A DNA stretch of 64,000 nucleotides from contig NC_067291.1 of assembly GCF_020740795.1 (NCBI RefSeq), positions 13,024,780 through 13,088,779 on the forward strand, given 5' to 3'. Shown one piece after another: positions 53,401-64,000 of the stretch. Below the pieces are notes generated by a model. That model was not told where the DNA came from. It was given only the letters and a program-made list of their open reading frames with translations, and ran no database searches. Source of the DNA: Apus apus (lineage: Eukaryota > Chordata > Aves > Apodiformes > Apodidae). Within the stretch, counting starts at the first letter, position 1; each line of letters opens with the position of its first letter. The translations under genes were made by a program, and so were the position numbers.

Positions 53401-56400
53401 AGAAACCATGTGTTTTAAACGTGTATCTTGAGTAGGTAAGAATAATTGTGACATTCAGCCACACTGATGAGCACAAACGTTACACAGAGTGTAACTGAGC
53501 TGATATACTAAAGGAGATGCCAACATATCTGTCTGCTTCTGTACACGAGGTGATAAAAAATTAATATAGCCTCTCCTCTGTGAAATATATCTTCTTCCTC
53601 ATGAAAAGAGGTCTGGGAAACACAAAACAAGCAGCAGAGCAAAGACCAAATGCTCAGGACAGATTCTTCATTTAGGTACCCAAGTTCTTTATGCCCAGAC
53701 CATGATCCCTGACCATGGCACACGGCTGCCAGGCTGCAGGTTTCCTGACTGCAGGACAAGAGCAAGCTGGGGGCACCAGGGCATCAGAACTAGATGGTGT
53801 CAACCCCTCCAAAGAGATAAAACTACTGCTCGGTCTCGACCACAGGGAGCCAAGTGCAGTCACTTTTGGTATGGAATGAAACTGCCCACCACAGCTCATT
53901 CCCTGGGATGTCCAGGCTGCCTAAAGCACCCATCTGTTTTCAGAGAAGTTTGAGGGGGAGAGCTTGTATTGAAACAGCTGGGGATTTACAGAAGATAGTA
54001 CACTCAAAACTGCTAAACTTAATAATCTGAACTGGGGATGGCCCTTCATCTGTTGGCTTTGTTCAAAGCAAATTACGTTTTCAGTGAATCTGAAGACATT
54101 CAGAAGGTTTGCAGCTGGCTGCTGGCAAGCTGGAGAAAAGTAATTTTCTACAATTCAGCTATTCAGAGAAAACATGATCATTCAAGTGTAAACCTTTATA
54201 ATCGTTTCTGCTCATCTTCCTCCCCACATACATAAGCTGTCAACATCAGCTGTGTTGTTAAATCAGAGCAAAGCATCCAGCTGACCAGTTTGTGGCTGGA
54301 GCGAGTTAGATTCAGTAGCACTGGTGGATTTCATGAGCCAGATGGGGATCTGCAAAGCCATTCTGCTAATGTACCCAGCACATCCCCCTGTGGCTGAGAT
54401 GGATGGTAGGATGTGCAAGCAGGGTGTCCCTCAGCATGGACTCAACTCTGCTTCAACCTGCAAGATGCTTCTACTCCCCCCTCCAAGCCTGGCTGTACCA
54501 CAGGACAGCAAGAAAATGAGAAAGGAAGTTGAGGCACCAGCCAAGGAACCAGGAAATTAGCAAAACAAGTTGTCTGGCTGTTAGAGAAATGGAAGATCAC
54601 AAGTACCCACAGACAGGGGAGCAGCAGGTAGCTGCCCTACCCTCTCTCAGGTATGTGAGCACTCCATGGCCATGCAGGAGCCCCTGCTGCCTGTGCTTGG
54701 AGACACAAGACATTGGTTATTCACATGGGAACAAGCCTGTTCCCTCCATCTGCACTGGTGTATCCACTGACAGGTCCATATCTGCAGCAGGGCTAAAAGA
54801 TTTTTGGGAAATAATAAACAGGACATCCATGGTAAGACCAGGGATCTGGACTTTCTGAAGAGAAATCAGTCCTGGTGAAGCTGTGCAAATAGCTCCTTTC
54901 GCATCTGGGGACCATCACTTGCTGATCACCAGACACCTGGTCTAGAAGAGTGATAAGTTCCAGCAATAATAAATCAACCTGGAGACAACCACCCTGTTCC
55001 AGCACCTAGATCTTTTCAGAGCTAGTAACTGTCTCTACACTGCCAAGTCTGCTGAAATGCTCTTACAAAACTAACACACATATCACCACCAAATGCCTTC
55101 CGACACCTCATCCACCTTGCAATGGGACAAGCACATGCATTATGTTGGCACAGATCTGGCAAGCTGGATCCACAGAGGAGGTTTCTCTCTCTGACAGTGC
55201 TGGTGCACAGATTCAGATGAGCAGTCAAGCTGAGAACAGGAAGAGCAACTTGGGGGGCCAGGTCCTTCTGGCCAGCCTCATTAAATACTTTCTCCATCAC
55301 TAATGTCTTAATGCAGAAGAGTAACCACAGCATCAGGTTTATGGGAAGAGCAGAAGGAGAGAAGACATGTGATTTACACAACCTCAAAAATACAGCTTTT
55401 TGGAAAAGATTTATATTTCCACTGCAAAATTGACTTTTTGACAAAATAGATCAACCTGAACTTGAAACCATTAAATCCAAGCTGCCACTGTATTTTCCTG
55501 AGTGAACTACACCTCAGATGTCATAGTCTTTCACTCTGCTCCCTGGGTAAATCTTTCTGCCTGCTGTATCTTTTCCAGGACATGTGTTTCCCTCCCAGTA
55601 GGAGAGGGGGCTGCAGGATAGCTCAGGTGTTTCATAGGAAACATCCTCCAGCCACAGCCCTGTGGGCAGAGGAAAGCAGAAGGATGCAGCACTTGAGCCA
55701 CCACTCCCATGGGATTGTGTGATGCCGTTTTGAAGGGCGAAATCTCCAAGGGATGGATCTCTACGTCAAAGCTCGGATAATTTTCTGAGTAAGTGATTCC
55801 TCTTTTAAAGAAAGTACATTTGATTGAAAATGCAGTTTTTCAAAGATCAGTACTGATGAAAATTACCTGGTAGTTCTGATATCCTTGCAGGAGGTACCTG
55901 TGGGAAATTACCCCACGTGGTAAAAAAGCCAGAATGTCAGGAGGGAAAAATCAAATCCATCCTTCTTGCACCTTCACAAGAGTACTTCAGGGAGGACTGG
56001 GCTACATTAGTATTTTTGATAGCACCTTTTTTCTTCTGCTCCACAAAAAAAATTATCCACACTTAATACTCATCCCTGCTTACAAAGTCTTGACTGTTTC
56101 ACCAAATGAAGTTATAAACTGTGATGTAAGATCTCTTGACTGGAGAAACAGAGTGATAAGAATCTTCTGGGGCTAAAAGAGCTCTGATCAGGCCAGGTGA
56201 GAATTACAAGTCTGACCCCACTACTCAGTGATTTCTTCACAAGCCCAAACTTGCTGGTCCAACCTAAGGATCTAACTGGTAAATAAATGCAGGTGCTGTC
56301 TGCTTGGTTTCATTCACTTTGGGTCATCAGCTTCTCTTGTCTCCCTGCTGCAGGACTGGCTGTCACAGTAATTTCTGTGCTTTCAGGAAATAAAAAAAAT

Positions 56401-57777
56401 CTGCTCTCTTTGTGCTTAAAATTGACTAGAGGGCCCAGATGTTTTATACTTGCCCTGGAGGATTTAAGAGGTGGTGAAATTGGAAAACAGCTTGAAAAGG
56501 AGTAAATCATGAGTCAGAGAAGGAACTACAAACTTTTGAAATAAGAGGTCCTCAGTTCATCCTGAGAAAAATTGTCAAGGCTTAAGAGTTCAGGAGTTGC
56601 TGGGCCACCCACTCACAGCTGGCACAACAGGATGCTCCAGCCAGATGTGAACAGCTCCTGCAACTGCCCTGCCAGCAGCAGCTCACTGGAAATGTAACAG
56701 GCAAACTGGTCTGTGTAGGTAAAAACCATACCTGGGATTTCCTCACTGCATTAATGTGGTTAGAAAGAGCAACTGGACCATTTGATACTCAAGTTTCACC
56801 CAGTTCTCCCGATGGTTCAATATCTTCCCTTTCTCATTTTCTTCTCCAAATGAAGCAGGGTGGTTATTGCACCTGATGTGAAGGACTTTGTTGTGGGTTT
56901 TGTTTGAAAGGGACATTCTCCATTCCCACTCTTTTACAGTAGCAGCCTTACACACTTATAGCCCATACCTTGACCAAGAGTGGGTACCCAGAGAAGTTTC
57001 CCCCATCCCTGAGCAGTGACTCATTCCAAGAGTCAGGTCAGTTCCCCTCCTTTGACATCATCATACAAAGCAATTTGTGTTAGCATCCAATGAACTACCC
57101 AGAGGAAAACCTGCAGAGGCAGGAGGGAGTCCAAACTCTGCTTATGGATTCAGATGATGAGGTCAGAAGAGACTTTCAGACATCTGTATCAAATAAAATA
57201 ATCCTTACACTAATCACATAATCCCCTGTACCTTTCTAGGTGATAAAACACCCACTTAAAAGTTATATAGCTCCTAAAAATCTTCTGTTGCCTAGAGAAC
57301 CTACGAGTACCAGAGATTAAAAGTTATAGGAAACAAGGATGCATAATTTTCACTTTGCTTCGTGCCAAGGAGAGACAGGGAATGTTTGGACAGAGAGGAA
57401 TGTTGGGATAGAAGCAGTCTGCTCTGCCATTTATCTGCTCTTTCACACTAGTAGAGGAAATATTTTTATGATTGGAAAATGTGAAGTTGAGAGTACTTGG
57501 ACCTCTTTTAAGAGATAATATTTCAAGTGGATATTGTTCCTTCACCACTGCTGTTTTGTTTCTTTACCATCTCTTTTTATTGTCTACTATTTTTGCAAGA
57601 AATCCATGGGCTAGATTTAGGTAGAGATGAAGTTCCTCCTGTTCACAGCTCTCACCATTACCCAAGCTATGACATTTCCAGCAGGTTTACTTCCCTACAA
57701 GAATCTATCACAGGAAATCTTTGTTTCCAGCTGTATCCCCAAGTGTCCCCACACTCAGGGGCAGCAGCCACTCATGT

Positions 57778-57800
57778 CTGATCCCATCTTTGTTTTGCAG
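57778..57800 (+). promoter_or_regulatory. CTXND1: Splice acceptor of the CTXND1 coding exon
   Basis: A pyrimidine-rich stretch (CCCATCTTTGTTTTGCAG) ends at 57800 with a branch-point-like CTGAT about 20 bases upstream. This is the strongest acceptor before the start codon. It places 54 bases of 5' UTR in the terminal exon, ahead of the ATG at 57855. Confidence 0.65.
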
Positions 57801-57807
57801 GTGGTCG

Positions 57808-58034
<227 letters not shown>

Positions 58035-59479
58035 AAGGACTTCACTAGGCAGAGCAATAATGTCACAATCCCAGAGGCCTTTTCCTCCTGGGAAAGCTCT
58101 CACACAAACAGCCATTTCCAGATATGCAGGGCAACAGCAATATCTCTAAGAGCACACAGTGCAAATGGTTCTTGCTCAACAGATCAGGATATCAGCAAGC
58201 CATTCTGGCAGCACAGTTTGATACTATGCAGCAACTCTTATTTTACTGAAAACACTTATAATTTTAATTCAAGTAGCACAAGACTCACCACACTTTTCCT
58301 AATACAACACAGTTTATCCTCCCCTCAGTATCTTCCACTAACCCAGGGTAACCATCAGAATTCAGAGAAGGAACAAGTTTTTTGTCTTTCCTGGAAACAG
58401 ATTGCTTCAAATATCTTCCTCAGTCACTATATTTGTGTGTCATGAAAAGGCCCAGATTTTATAGTTTTGTATCCCAGAGCATCTTGAAGTAGAAGCACCA
58501 AAGCAACCCTAGTTAAGTAGGGTTATATGAGCAGATTTACTCTCAACTCATTTGGTACTAACCATCCACATCCTACCACACTGCGGCTGTGTGTCCAGTG
58601 ACCAGGATACAGCAGCACCCTGACCACAGTTCCCAAGGGGGTCATGAACTGCTGCTGACCCTGTAGCACCACCTCACTCTATCCTACTCGTGCAAACACT
58701 GGTCAGATTATCTGCCATGGGTCCATGGATTAGCCAGATGTGTCAGATTATTTATAATGAGCTTGGCAGCCACCAGAAGCCCCTGGAGCTGAGCTTAGAC
58801 ACTGCTGGTTTCAACTATATAGAACTTGCTGTGCTTTTCAAAGAGTGATTCCACACACAGCTTCATCCATCTTTTCCTTCAGGTGCACTTCAGTGGGATG
58901 AGACATAAAAAGAGTGACAAAGGTGATAAGCAAGGAGACATTGCTCCCAGCTCTGTCACTCAGACACACTCCTCAGCATAACAGCTTCAGACAGTAACAT
59001 GCAATGATGTACATTCTACCTCGGAAAACTTCAGAACCTTTAAAACAAGAATTTTCTCACAAATGTGCAAGGTGAAGAGCTGCACATTTCTTCCTCTCTG
59101 TTCATTCAAACAACCAATAGGCAAGAAGACTTAGGTGAACAGAGGAGCTTTGGAAATGTATTATTTCCCTTTTGAAAAGTCGGGATTGAGGGATTCCCAT
59201 GACCTCTACTCCTGCTAAGTTTTGCTCACAGCTGCTTTTTTATTCACTTACATGTTTGACTTAAGGCATTGTAAGGACTCTCTGAAGCATTATGGAGTAG
59301 GCACTGTAACCACAACAAGCACCATGAGCAGACAAGATTTGAAAGCCCAAATCTGCAAGATGGGCATTTCACTGTTTCTCCTCTTCCTTTCCATCCTACC
59401 TGACCCTTAGGTTCCAGATATAAGGTGATACACAATAGAAGAGAAAGGTGGAACCAAAGGTTGTGGCAAGGAAACAGAA

Positions 59480-59640
59480 CATGGACTTTGTAGGTTACTG
59501 TTCCCGGTTCTGACAGATTTGCCTGATGATCACACAAGCCACTTTATGTGCTTCAGTCTACTCATTAGTGAAATGGGTACAAAAATATTAATTTGTCTCT
59601 CTCATAGAACCAGAAAGCTCTTGGAGAGCCTTACACAGGA
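59480..59640 (+). mobile_element. MIR-like SINE relic
   Basis: The segment CACTTTATGTGCTTCAGTCT, then ACTCATTAGTGAAATGGG, then a short AT-rich stretch and TCTCTCATAGAA follows the order of the MIR core. In that core, a CACTTAACCTCTCTGTGCCTCAG-type block is followed by an ATCTGTAAAATGGGG block, AATAATA and CTCATAGGG. An upstream TTCCCGGTTCTGACAG resembles the box that precedes the core. Identity is moderate and the tRNA-like head is not clearly preserved. MIR-type SINEs are ancient amniote elements, so an old copy in a bird or reptile is plausible. It lies inside the predicted CTXND1 3' UTR in the sense orientation. Confidence 0.55.
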
Positions 59641-60489
59641 ACACAGAAACAAAGTATTGATTTACAACTCCTCCTTGTGAAACTATGGGGAAGGTCTGAA
59701 TCTCAGTACAGAGTGAGGCAAGTTCTCTCCAGGCAGAGGATTTGTCCAGACTTTCATTTATTATCTCATTCAGATTGTAGTATTTTGAGTCATGACAAAT
59801 ATCACCTGACTTTGTTATAGATTCCACTGATTTCTGAGGACAGTCTGGATGTAAGGTGCTCAGCACTGTGATTAGACCCCAAAATAGCAGGCTATGAGGC
59901 ATGTGGAGATTTTTGCATGTATCTTTTGCACTGCACCATCTTTGTTAATCTCTGTTGCAGGAGATCCCGTTCAGGGGGCAAGAGATGTGAGGATTGGCTT
60001 TAATCCTGCTATTCTCTATCAAGAGATGTCCACTGCTTCAGTTACCCACTGCAGATTGCTCATCTGGCTGTTATTTAATCTCATTTTCTGCCAGCCAGTT
60101 AATCACCAGTAACTGAGGAATTTTCAGACATCTACATTAGTGATCCCCTTACTTGGAACAAACACATTGGTCTCCCTTATTCATCCACACCATAGGAATG
60201 GATGCCTCAGCTAAAAGATGATAATTTCTGTTCCCTGGGTGAAAGTTAGACCCATTTCTTGTTATTAAGTCTTGTATCCCACCTTAATATTAGTGGGGCT
60301 ACTTACAGAATGGACAAAATCCATCTCTTTCCAGGCTAGAGATGCTTCAGTGGGCAGGTGACCTGGCTGCTTTCACAGCCGATGCAGAGCAGGGACAGAG
60401 CTTGTCACCACCCTCCCAAGGGCCAATTCTCCACCCAGCATTTACCTGCACACAGAACTTGTTGGCTTTGTCACGTGTCACTGATAAGC

Positions 60490-60545
60490 CCCTCTTCAGC
60501 TAAGGACTTAAGCACGTGCTCAAGTTAAACCTCTGAGCCAGCTGC
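60490..60545 (+). mobile_element. Second fragment of the palindromic interspersed repeat
   Basis: CTTCAGCTAAGGACTTAAGC runs into ACGTGCTCAAGTTAAAC. The core (60506-60530) matches the reverse complement of the 41397-41421 fragment and contains a palindromic GCACGTGC. It appears to be one arm of the element; the other arm is not evident. The limits are approximate. Confidence 0.4.
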
Positions 60546-61293
60546 CTGAGCACACAGAGACCAGGGTCCTTGGCAGGGACAGCAACAGAGACCTTGCAGG
60601 AGCAAAGCCTGTGTGAGAGCAGAGGGTTATGAATGCTGGGGAAACAAATCAACAAGTTTCATTTGCAAGAATGTTTGCCACCTTTTTGCTCTTTGGCCAG
60701 CTGTACAAACCATTGTCTGGATTTCCCTGAAAATCTTCATGGAAAGACTCCTACGGGTAGCTATATTTTTTAATATAGAGCCTTCTAAAAAGGCTCTTGT
60801 CTTCCTGATATAACCTGTCAAGTCCATCCTTCTGTTGACAAAAACAGGTCTCCATAGACATCCAGATGTTCATGTCCTATCTTTTCCCATGAACGTGTAG
60901 AAGTTAATACAATTGTTTTTATACAGATAATGTAAATGCAGTCTAATTTCTGCCTTCTCCCTCCTCCCCCAGTTACAATCACACGTCACCATTCTTTAAC
61001 CAAAAACAATACTAAACATTATGCCAAAAGCAGGACTTCTCTCCTCCTTGCATTCAGAGCTGGGACTTGCCCACCTCCAAGCAGCTCCCTCCCAACACCG
61101 ACCCCACGAGCCCAGTGGGCAAAGCTGCACCCATGGGCAGTGGAAGCTGTTTTAGCAGGGGCTGCATCACTGGCTTGGTAGTGGTTTTAGCTGCATGCAA
61201 CAAGTGCCTCTGCTAGGTTTGGTTCCTTTTTCAATCATTATGCCATACTAACTGCAACTGCACTCAGAGGAAATAATTCAAACTTGTTGCAAA

Positions 61294-61360
61294 TGTATGT
61301 ATCTAACACAATAAACAGCTTCAACACGGAAAGCCTTCTTGTTGTCTCTGTTGTGGTTCC
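61294..61360 (+). terminator. CTXND1: Strong polyadenylation site (AATAAA at 61310)
   Basis: All three standard signals occur in order: two TGTA motifs at 61294-61301 (the CFIm-binding type), AATAAA at 61310-61315, and a T/GT-rich downstream element at about 61336-61360. Cleavage is expected near 61328-61336. It is the first canonical signal downstream of the CTXND1 stop codon on the same strand. Confidence 0.7.
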
Positions 61361-64000
61361 CTGCGAGTTGCCAGGACCTCTGAAAAACCATCCACAACAT
61401 GATTTTCAAGAAAGATACACATTCCTAACATTCCTGCTTGGAGGGTGAGAACTGCTCCCTGTGCAGCAACACTACTACAGATTCCCAAAAGCTCAGGAGC
61501 TCCAGGTCTTCCTGTGGCTCTGCTGGAAGGTCAGTCCTTTTCAAAGGGGTTAATTCACATTATGCCCCCAGTCAGAAAGAGCCCAGAGCTGAGCAGAGCT
61601 CCAGTATGCTGCGTTTCAGCAATTCATTATCAGTAACAAATTCCATACCAAAAGAAACAGAGGCATAGAGGATGGAACACAGCCCCAGCAAGTGAAAAAG
61701 AAGAGTGTGGAGCATCTGTGGGGTCTTTCTGAAGAAGCCACAGAGTATGGGATATACTGACTAAAAAGTGCTCAGGGAACTCCTCTCAACATGATGAGGG
61801 GACAAATTGACAATTCTTTTATCTTGTAGGAGAACTCTGTTGCCTGAAATTTGGGTGTTTTATACATCTGCTTCTCCTGCACCAAGCCCTCTGGCAGAGG
61901 GACCTTTGTGTCTGCAACCCAGTTTGCCACAGACAAAACCCCAAAGGCACATCCTAGACAGAAGCTGGAGTCTTCATGCTGTTTTCAGGGCGGCTACTGT
62001 GGCCGGTATAGGAGTAGACCTGAACTGAAGCCAGCAGTGGCTGAATTTGGGCAGACACCCTGGAGAACTGTGAGCATAAAGGGTTTTTTCTGGAAGAAAC
62101 TGGGACTGTTGCTCACCATGGAAAACCACAAGGTCTGCTGCTGTAGCCTGTGCCATCCAAGGGTGTCCCCTGCTTGCTGGGTCATTACCAGTCTTGGTGG
62201 GCAACTTCAACACACATCACTAGAGCTCAGGAGTCACATCAACACAGGCCTTTGATGGGGAAAATGCTGTGCTCAGACTCCAGCAATCTCTACAGCACAC
62301 ATAGGGAGGGCTGTGAGGACAACAGGTTTCAGGTATCCAACAAGTTCATTCAGCAGCTGCCGCCCCAGAGAACAGAGGGAGTGCATCAGAGATGAAGGCA
62401 GGAACTTTTCTAGACAGCCCCAAACTAAACTTCCATGGAGCCAGACTGATGCTGGTCCCCTGAGCTACCTGCAGCTTTCACCCAGTCCATCATTAGTGCT
62501 TAGTGATAACTGAGCCTAGAAAGCCTCAGTCTTCTCCACCTAGAGAGACCAGAGGACGACAGAGACCTCATGATCTGCAAACTGGGCATCGCTGCTGCGG
62601 TGACAAGCCAGCCAAAGGAGCAGCCACCCCTGCAATTTTGCACCTTGAAGGTCAACAAGGTGATGCCTGGAGGGACACCCAACCACCAGCTCCCCCCTCC
62701 CATGCCCAGTTCCATCCCAGTCCACAGTGGTGCTGGATCTGCACCAGCTATCACACAGCAGCACCTTTGCAATGGTTTCAGCTCCTCATGGTGTGAGGAT
62801 CCTGCTGAATGCAGGCTGGAAAATCTAAATTCACCTTCCTCCCCCTCCTCAGTCTGTCTCTGACCCTTGTCCACCCAGATTTGCCAGGCTTCAGACCTCT
62901 TGTCTTTGCTGTCTTGTGATTTTCTACCTCAGGTGATTTAAGTAAAGGATATTAAATCCCCAATTTCAACCAAATTTTAATGCTGCAATGGGAATTCTTT
63001 ATTTCATCCAACATTCTTTCACATTTGTATTTTTTAAAAAACTGCTTTTACTTCAAATGATTGATACTCTTTGGCTACTCTTCCTTTTTGCTAACCAGGA
63101 GGAAAACACTGCTTACACATACATTTTGAAAGCTACACAGCTTAAAATTCCTGGTTGCATTTATTCTCAGGGCTCAATGCAATCCACAATGGCATTAGGA
63201 AACGTTGAACGATACACTTCTTAGTTACAAAGCTCCACATTTTGCACTGGGACTTGGCCAGGCAGCTCCTGGAGGCAAATCAGAAATCAATCAAAAAACA
63301 TATTAAAATTGCATTAAGTGTGCTGAAGCCGTACAGTAAGCAACGTTTTTCTGAAACATTTGATATTTGGAACTAACTGGATTTCTCAAGCAGCAGCTGA
63401 GTTGCCTCTGCAGAACAAAACAAGATCCTGGCAGGGGCAAGAGGGCAGCAGAGCTGGGCACCCCACCAGCCCCCAAAGCAAAGCCCAGCCCCAGCCCTGG
63501 AGCAGCATCCCAGGATAGGGCAGCTCCAGGGCACCCATCACCCTGCAGGGTAGCCAAGCTGCCATCTGCAGGTCCTGAGCCCTGAAGCACCTCTTCCCTG
63601 GACCCAGCAAGGAGTGAGAATGCCGATAAGAAACCCTCCCTGCTTCTGCAGCTCCCAGACTGTCCCTCACCATTCACTGACAATGCCATCAGAGGTTTCT
63701 GCTCCTGTGGCTTTTCCCTTATGCATTAACAGTGTCTACCCCAGCTCCGTTCCAGCTGCCAGTTAGATTACATACAGCAAACAGAGTAAAAATTAGAAAG
63801 CACAGGTCTGTAATTAAAACTTCATGGGAAACCAAATACGTGTGCAACAAAGAAAGCATTGAGGTGAAGATATTCTTGGGAATGAGGGGACAGGGGGAGG
63901 AGGAACAAGCCACAGCAGATTTGCATGGGGCAGCACAGTGCCAGTGCTTCAGCATGTCCCTCACGTACTTCAAAGCCTTCAATCAATTTTAAAATTCCAG
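61361..64000. other. Downstream intergenic DNA, no gene recognised
   Basis: This is somewhat more GC-rich than the intron, especially 62500-62870 and 63410-63600, but CpG is depleted there, so these are not promoter islands. Frames of 95-128 codons are open on both strands in those patches, as expected for stop-poor GC-rich sequence. None resembles a known protein or has clear flanking splice sites. Nothing else was identified. Confidence 0.5.

Larger units (their letters stand above)
26762..57800 (+). other. CTXND1: Predicted CTXND1 intron, about 31 kb
   Basis: This is bounded by the GTAAGT donor at 26762 and a polypyrimidine-rich acceptor ending TTTTGCAG at 57800. It is AT-rich and holds no recognisable coding sequence on either strand. 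The frames of 100-160 codons (for example minus-strand 25043-25528 just outside it, and 33626-34069 inside it) match nothing known to me. Distinct items in it are listed separately: two candidate exons, a CR1-like relic, simple repeats, a G-rich tract and an inverted repeat. The intron is inferred from splice signals, and intermediate 5' exons may exist. Confidence 0.4.
58035..61335 (+). other. CTXND1: Predicted CTXND1 3' UTR, about 3.3 kb
   Basis: From the stop codon to 61310 I find no other AATAAA or ATTAAA, so the first canonical poly(A) signal defines a long 3' UTR. No coding frame within it resembles a known protein. It contains ATTTA motifs (for example near 58749 and 59756), a MIR-like fragment at about 59480-59640, and a palindromic-repeat fragment near 60506. 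A very long 3' UTR on a tiny coding region suggests that post-transcriptional control may matter. The end point is inferred, and shorter forms using non-canonical signals are possible. Confidence 0.55.

Noticed and set aside
54587..54650. Another candidate intronic exon (acceptor near 54586, donor CAG|GTATGT at 54651)
   Set aside because: The acceptor pyrimidine tract is weak and nothing else supports the interval, so it is not stronger than chance splice-like pairs.
62500..62874. Overlapping frames of 97-124 codons on both strands
   Set aside because: Both strands are open because the patch is GC-rich and stop-poor. CpG is depleted and no protein similarity is apparent.
63303..63689. 128-codon minus-strand frame in a GC-rich patch
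   Set aside because: It is rich in G, A, L and S, as GC-rich DNA would give, opposite another open frame, with no recognisable motif.

Overview
This is vertebrate nuclear DNA. It is AT-rich and mostly non-coding, with no N gaps, no bacterial-style gene packing and no long open reading frames. It has two CpG-rich patches, a strong poly(A) site, and only scattered, highly decayed interspersed repeats: a CR1-like LINE 3' end, a MIR-like SINE, and two fragments of a palindromic repeat that I associate with reptile genomes. Young SINEs and LINEs are absent over 64 kb, which points to a sauropsid, most likely a bird. That is an inference from repeat content, not a species identification.

The only protein-coding gene I can identify with confidence is tiny. 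A 59-codon open frame at 57855-58034 (+) encodes a single-pass membrane microprotein that I recognise as cortexin domain-containing 1 (CTXND1). The rest of the window fits around it as one predicted transcription unit: a CpG-island promoter and non-coding first exon near 26.66-26.76 kb ending at a GTAAGT donor, an intron of about 31 kb, a terminal exon opened by a strong acceptor at 57800, the coding sequence, and a 3' UTR of about 3.3 kb that contains a MIR-like fragment and ends at an AATAAA signal (61310) with upstream UGUA motifs and a downstream GU-rich element. The exon link between 26.76 and 57.80 kb is inferred from splice signals only.

Layout: 1-430, edge of a CpG island with a 36-bp minisatellite, presumably belonging to a gene beyond the left edge. 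430-26500, intergenic, with one LTR-like segment near 2.0-2.36 kb. 26660-26975, CpG island and putative first exon. 26762-57800, intron, holding two candidate cryptic or alternative exons (28493-28559 and 41379-41444, the latter built from a palindromic repeat) and a CR1-like relic at about 46.95-47.5 kb. 57801-61335, terminal exon. 61340-64000, downstream DNA with nothing recognised.

The most interesting points are the overlapping upstream reading frames that crowd the CTXND1 start codon, the repeat-derived candidate exon with near-consensus splice sites at both ends, and the MIR-like fragment inside the predicted 3' UTR.
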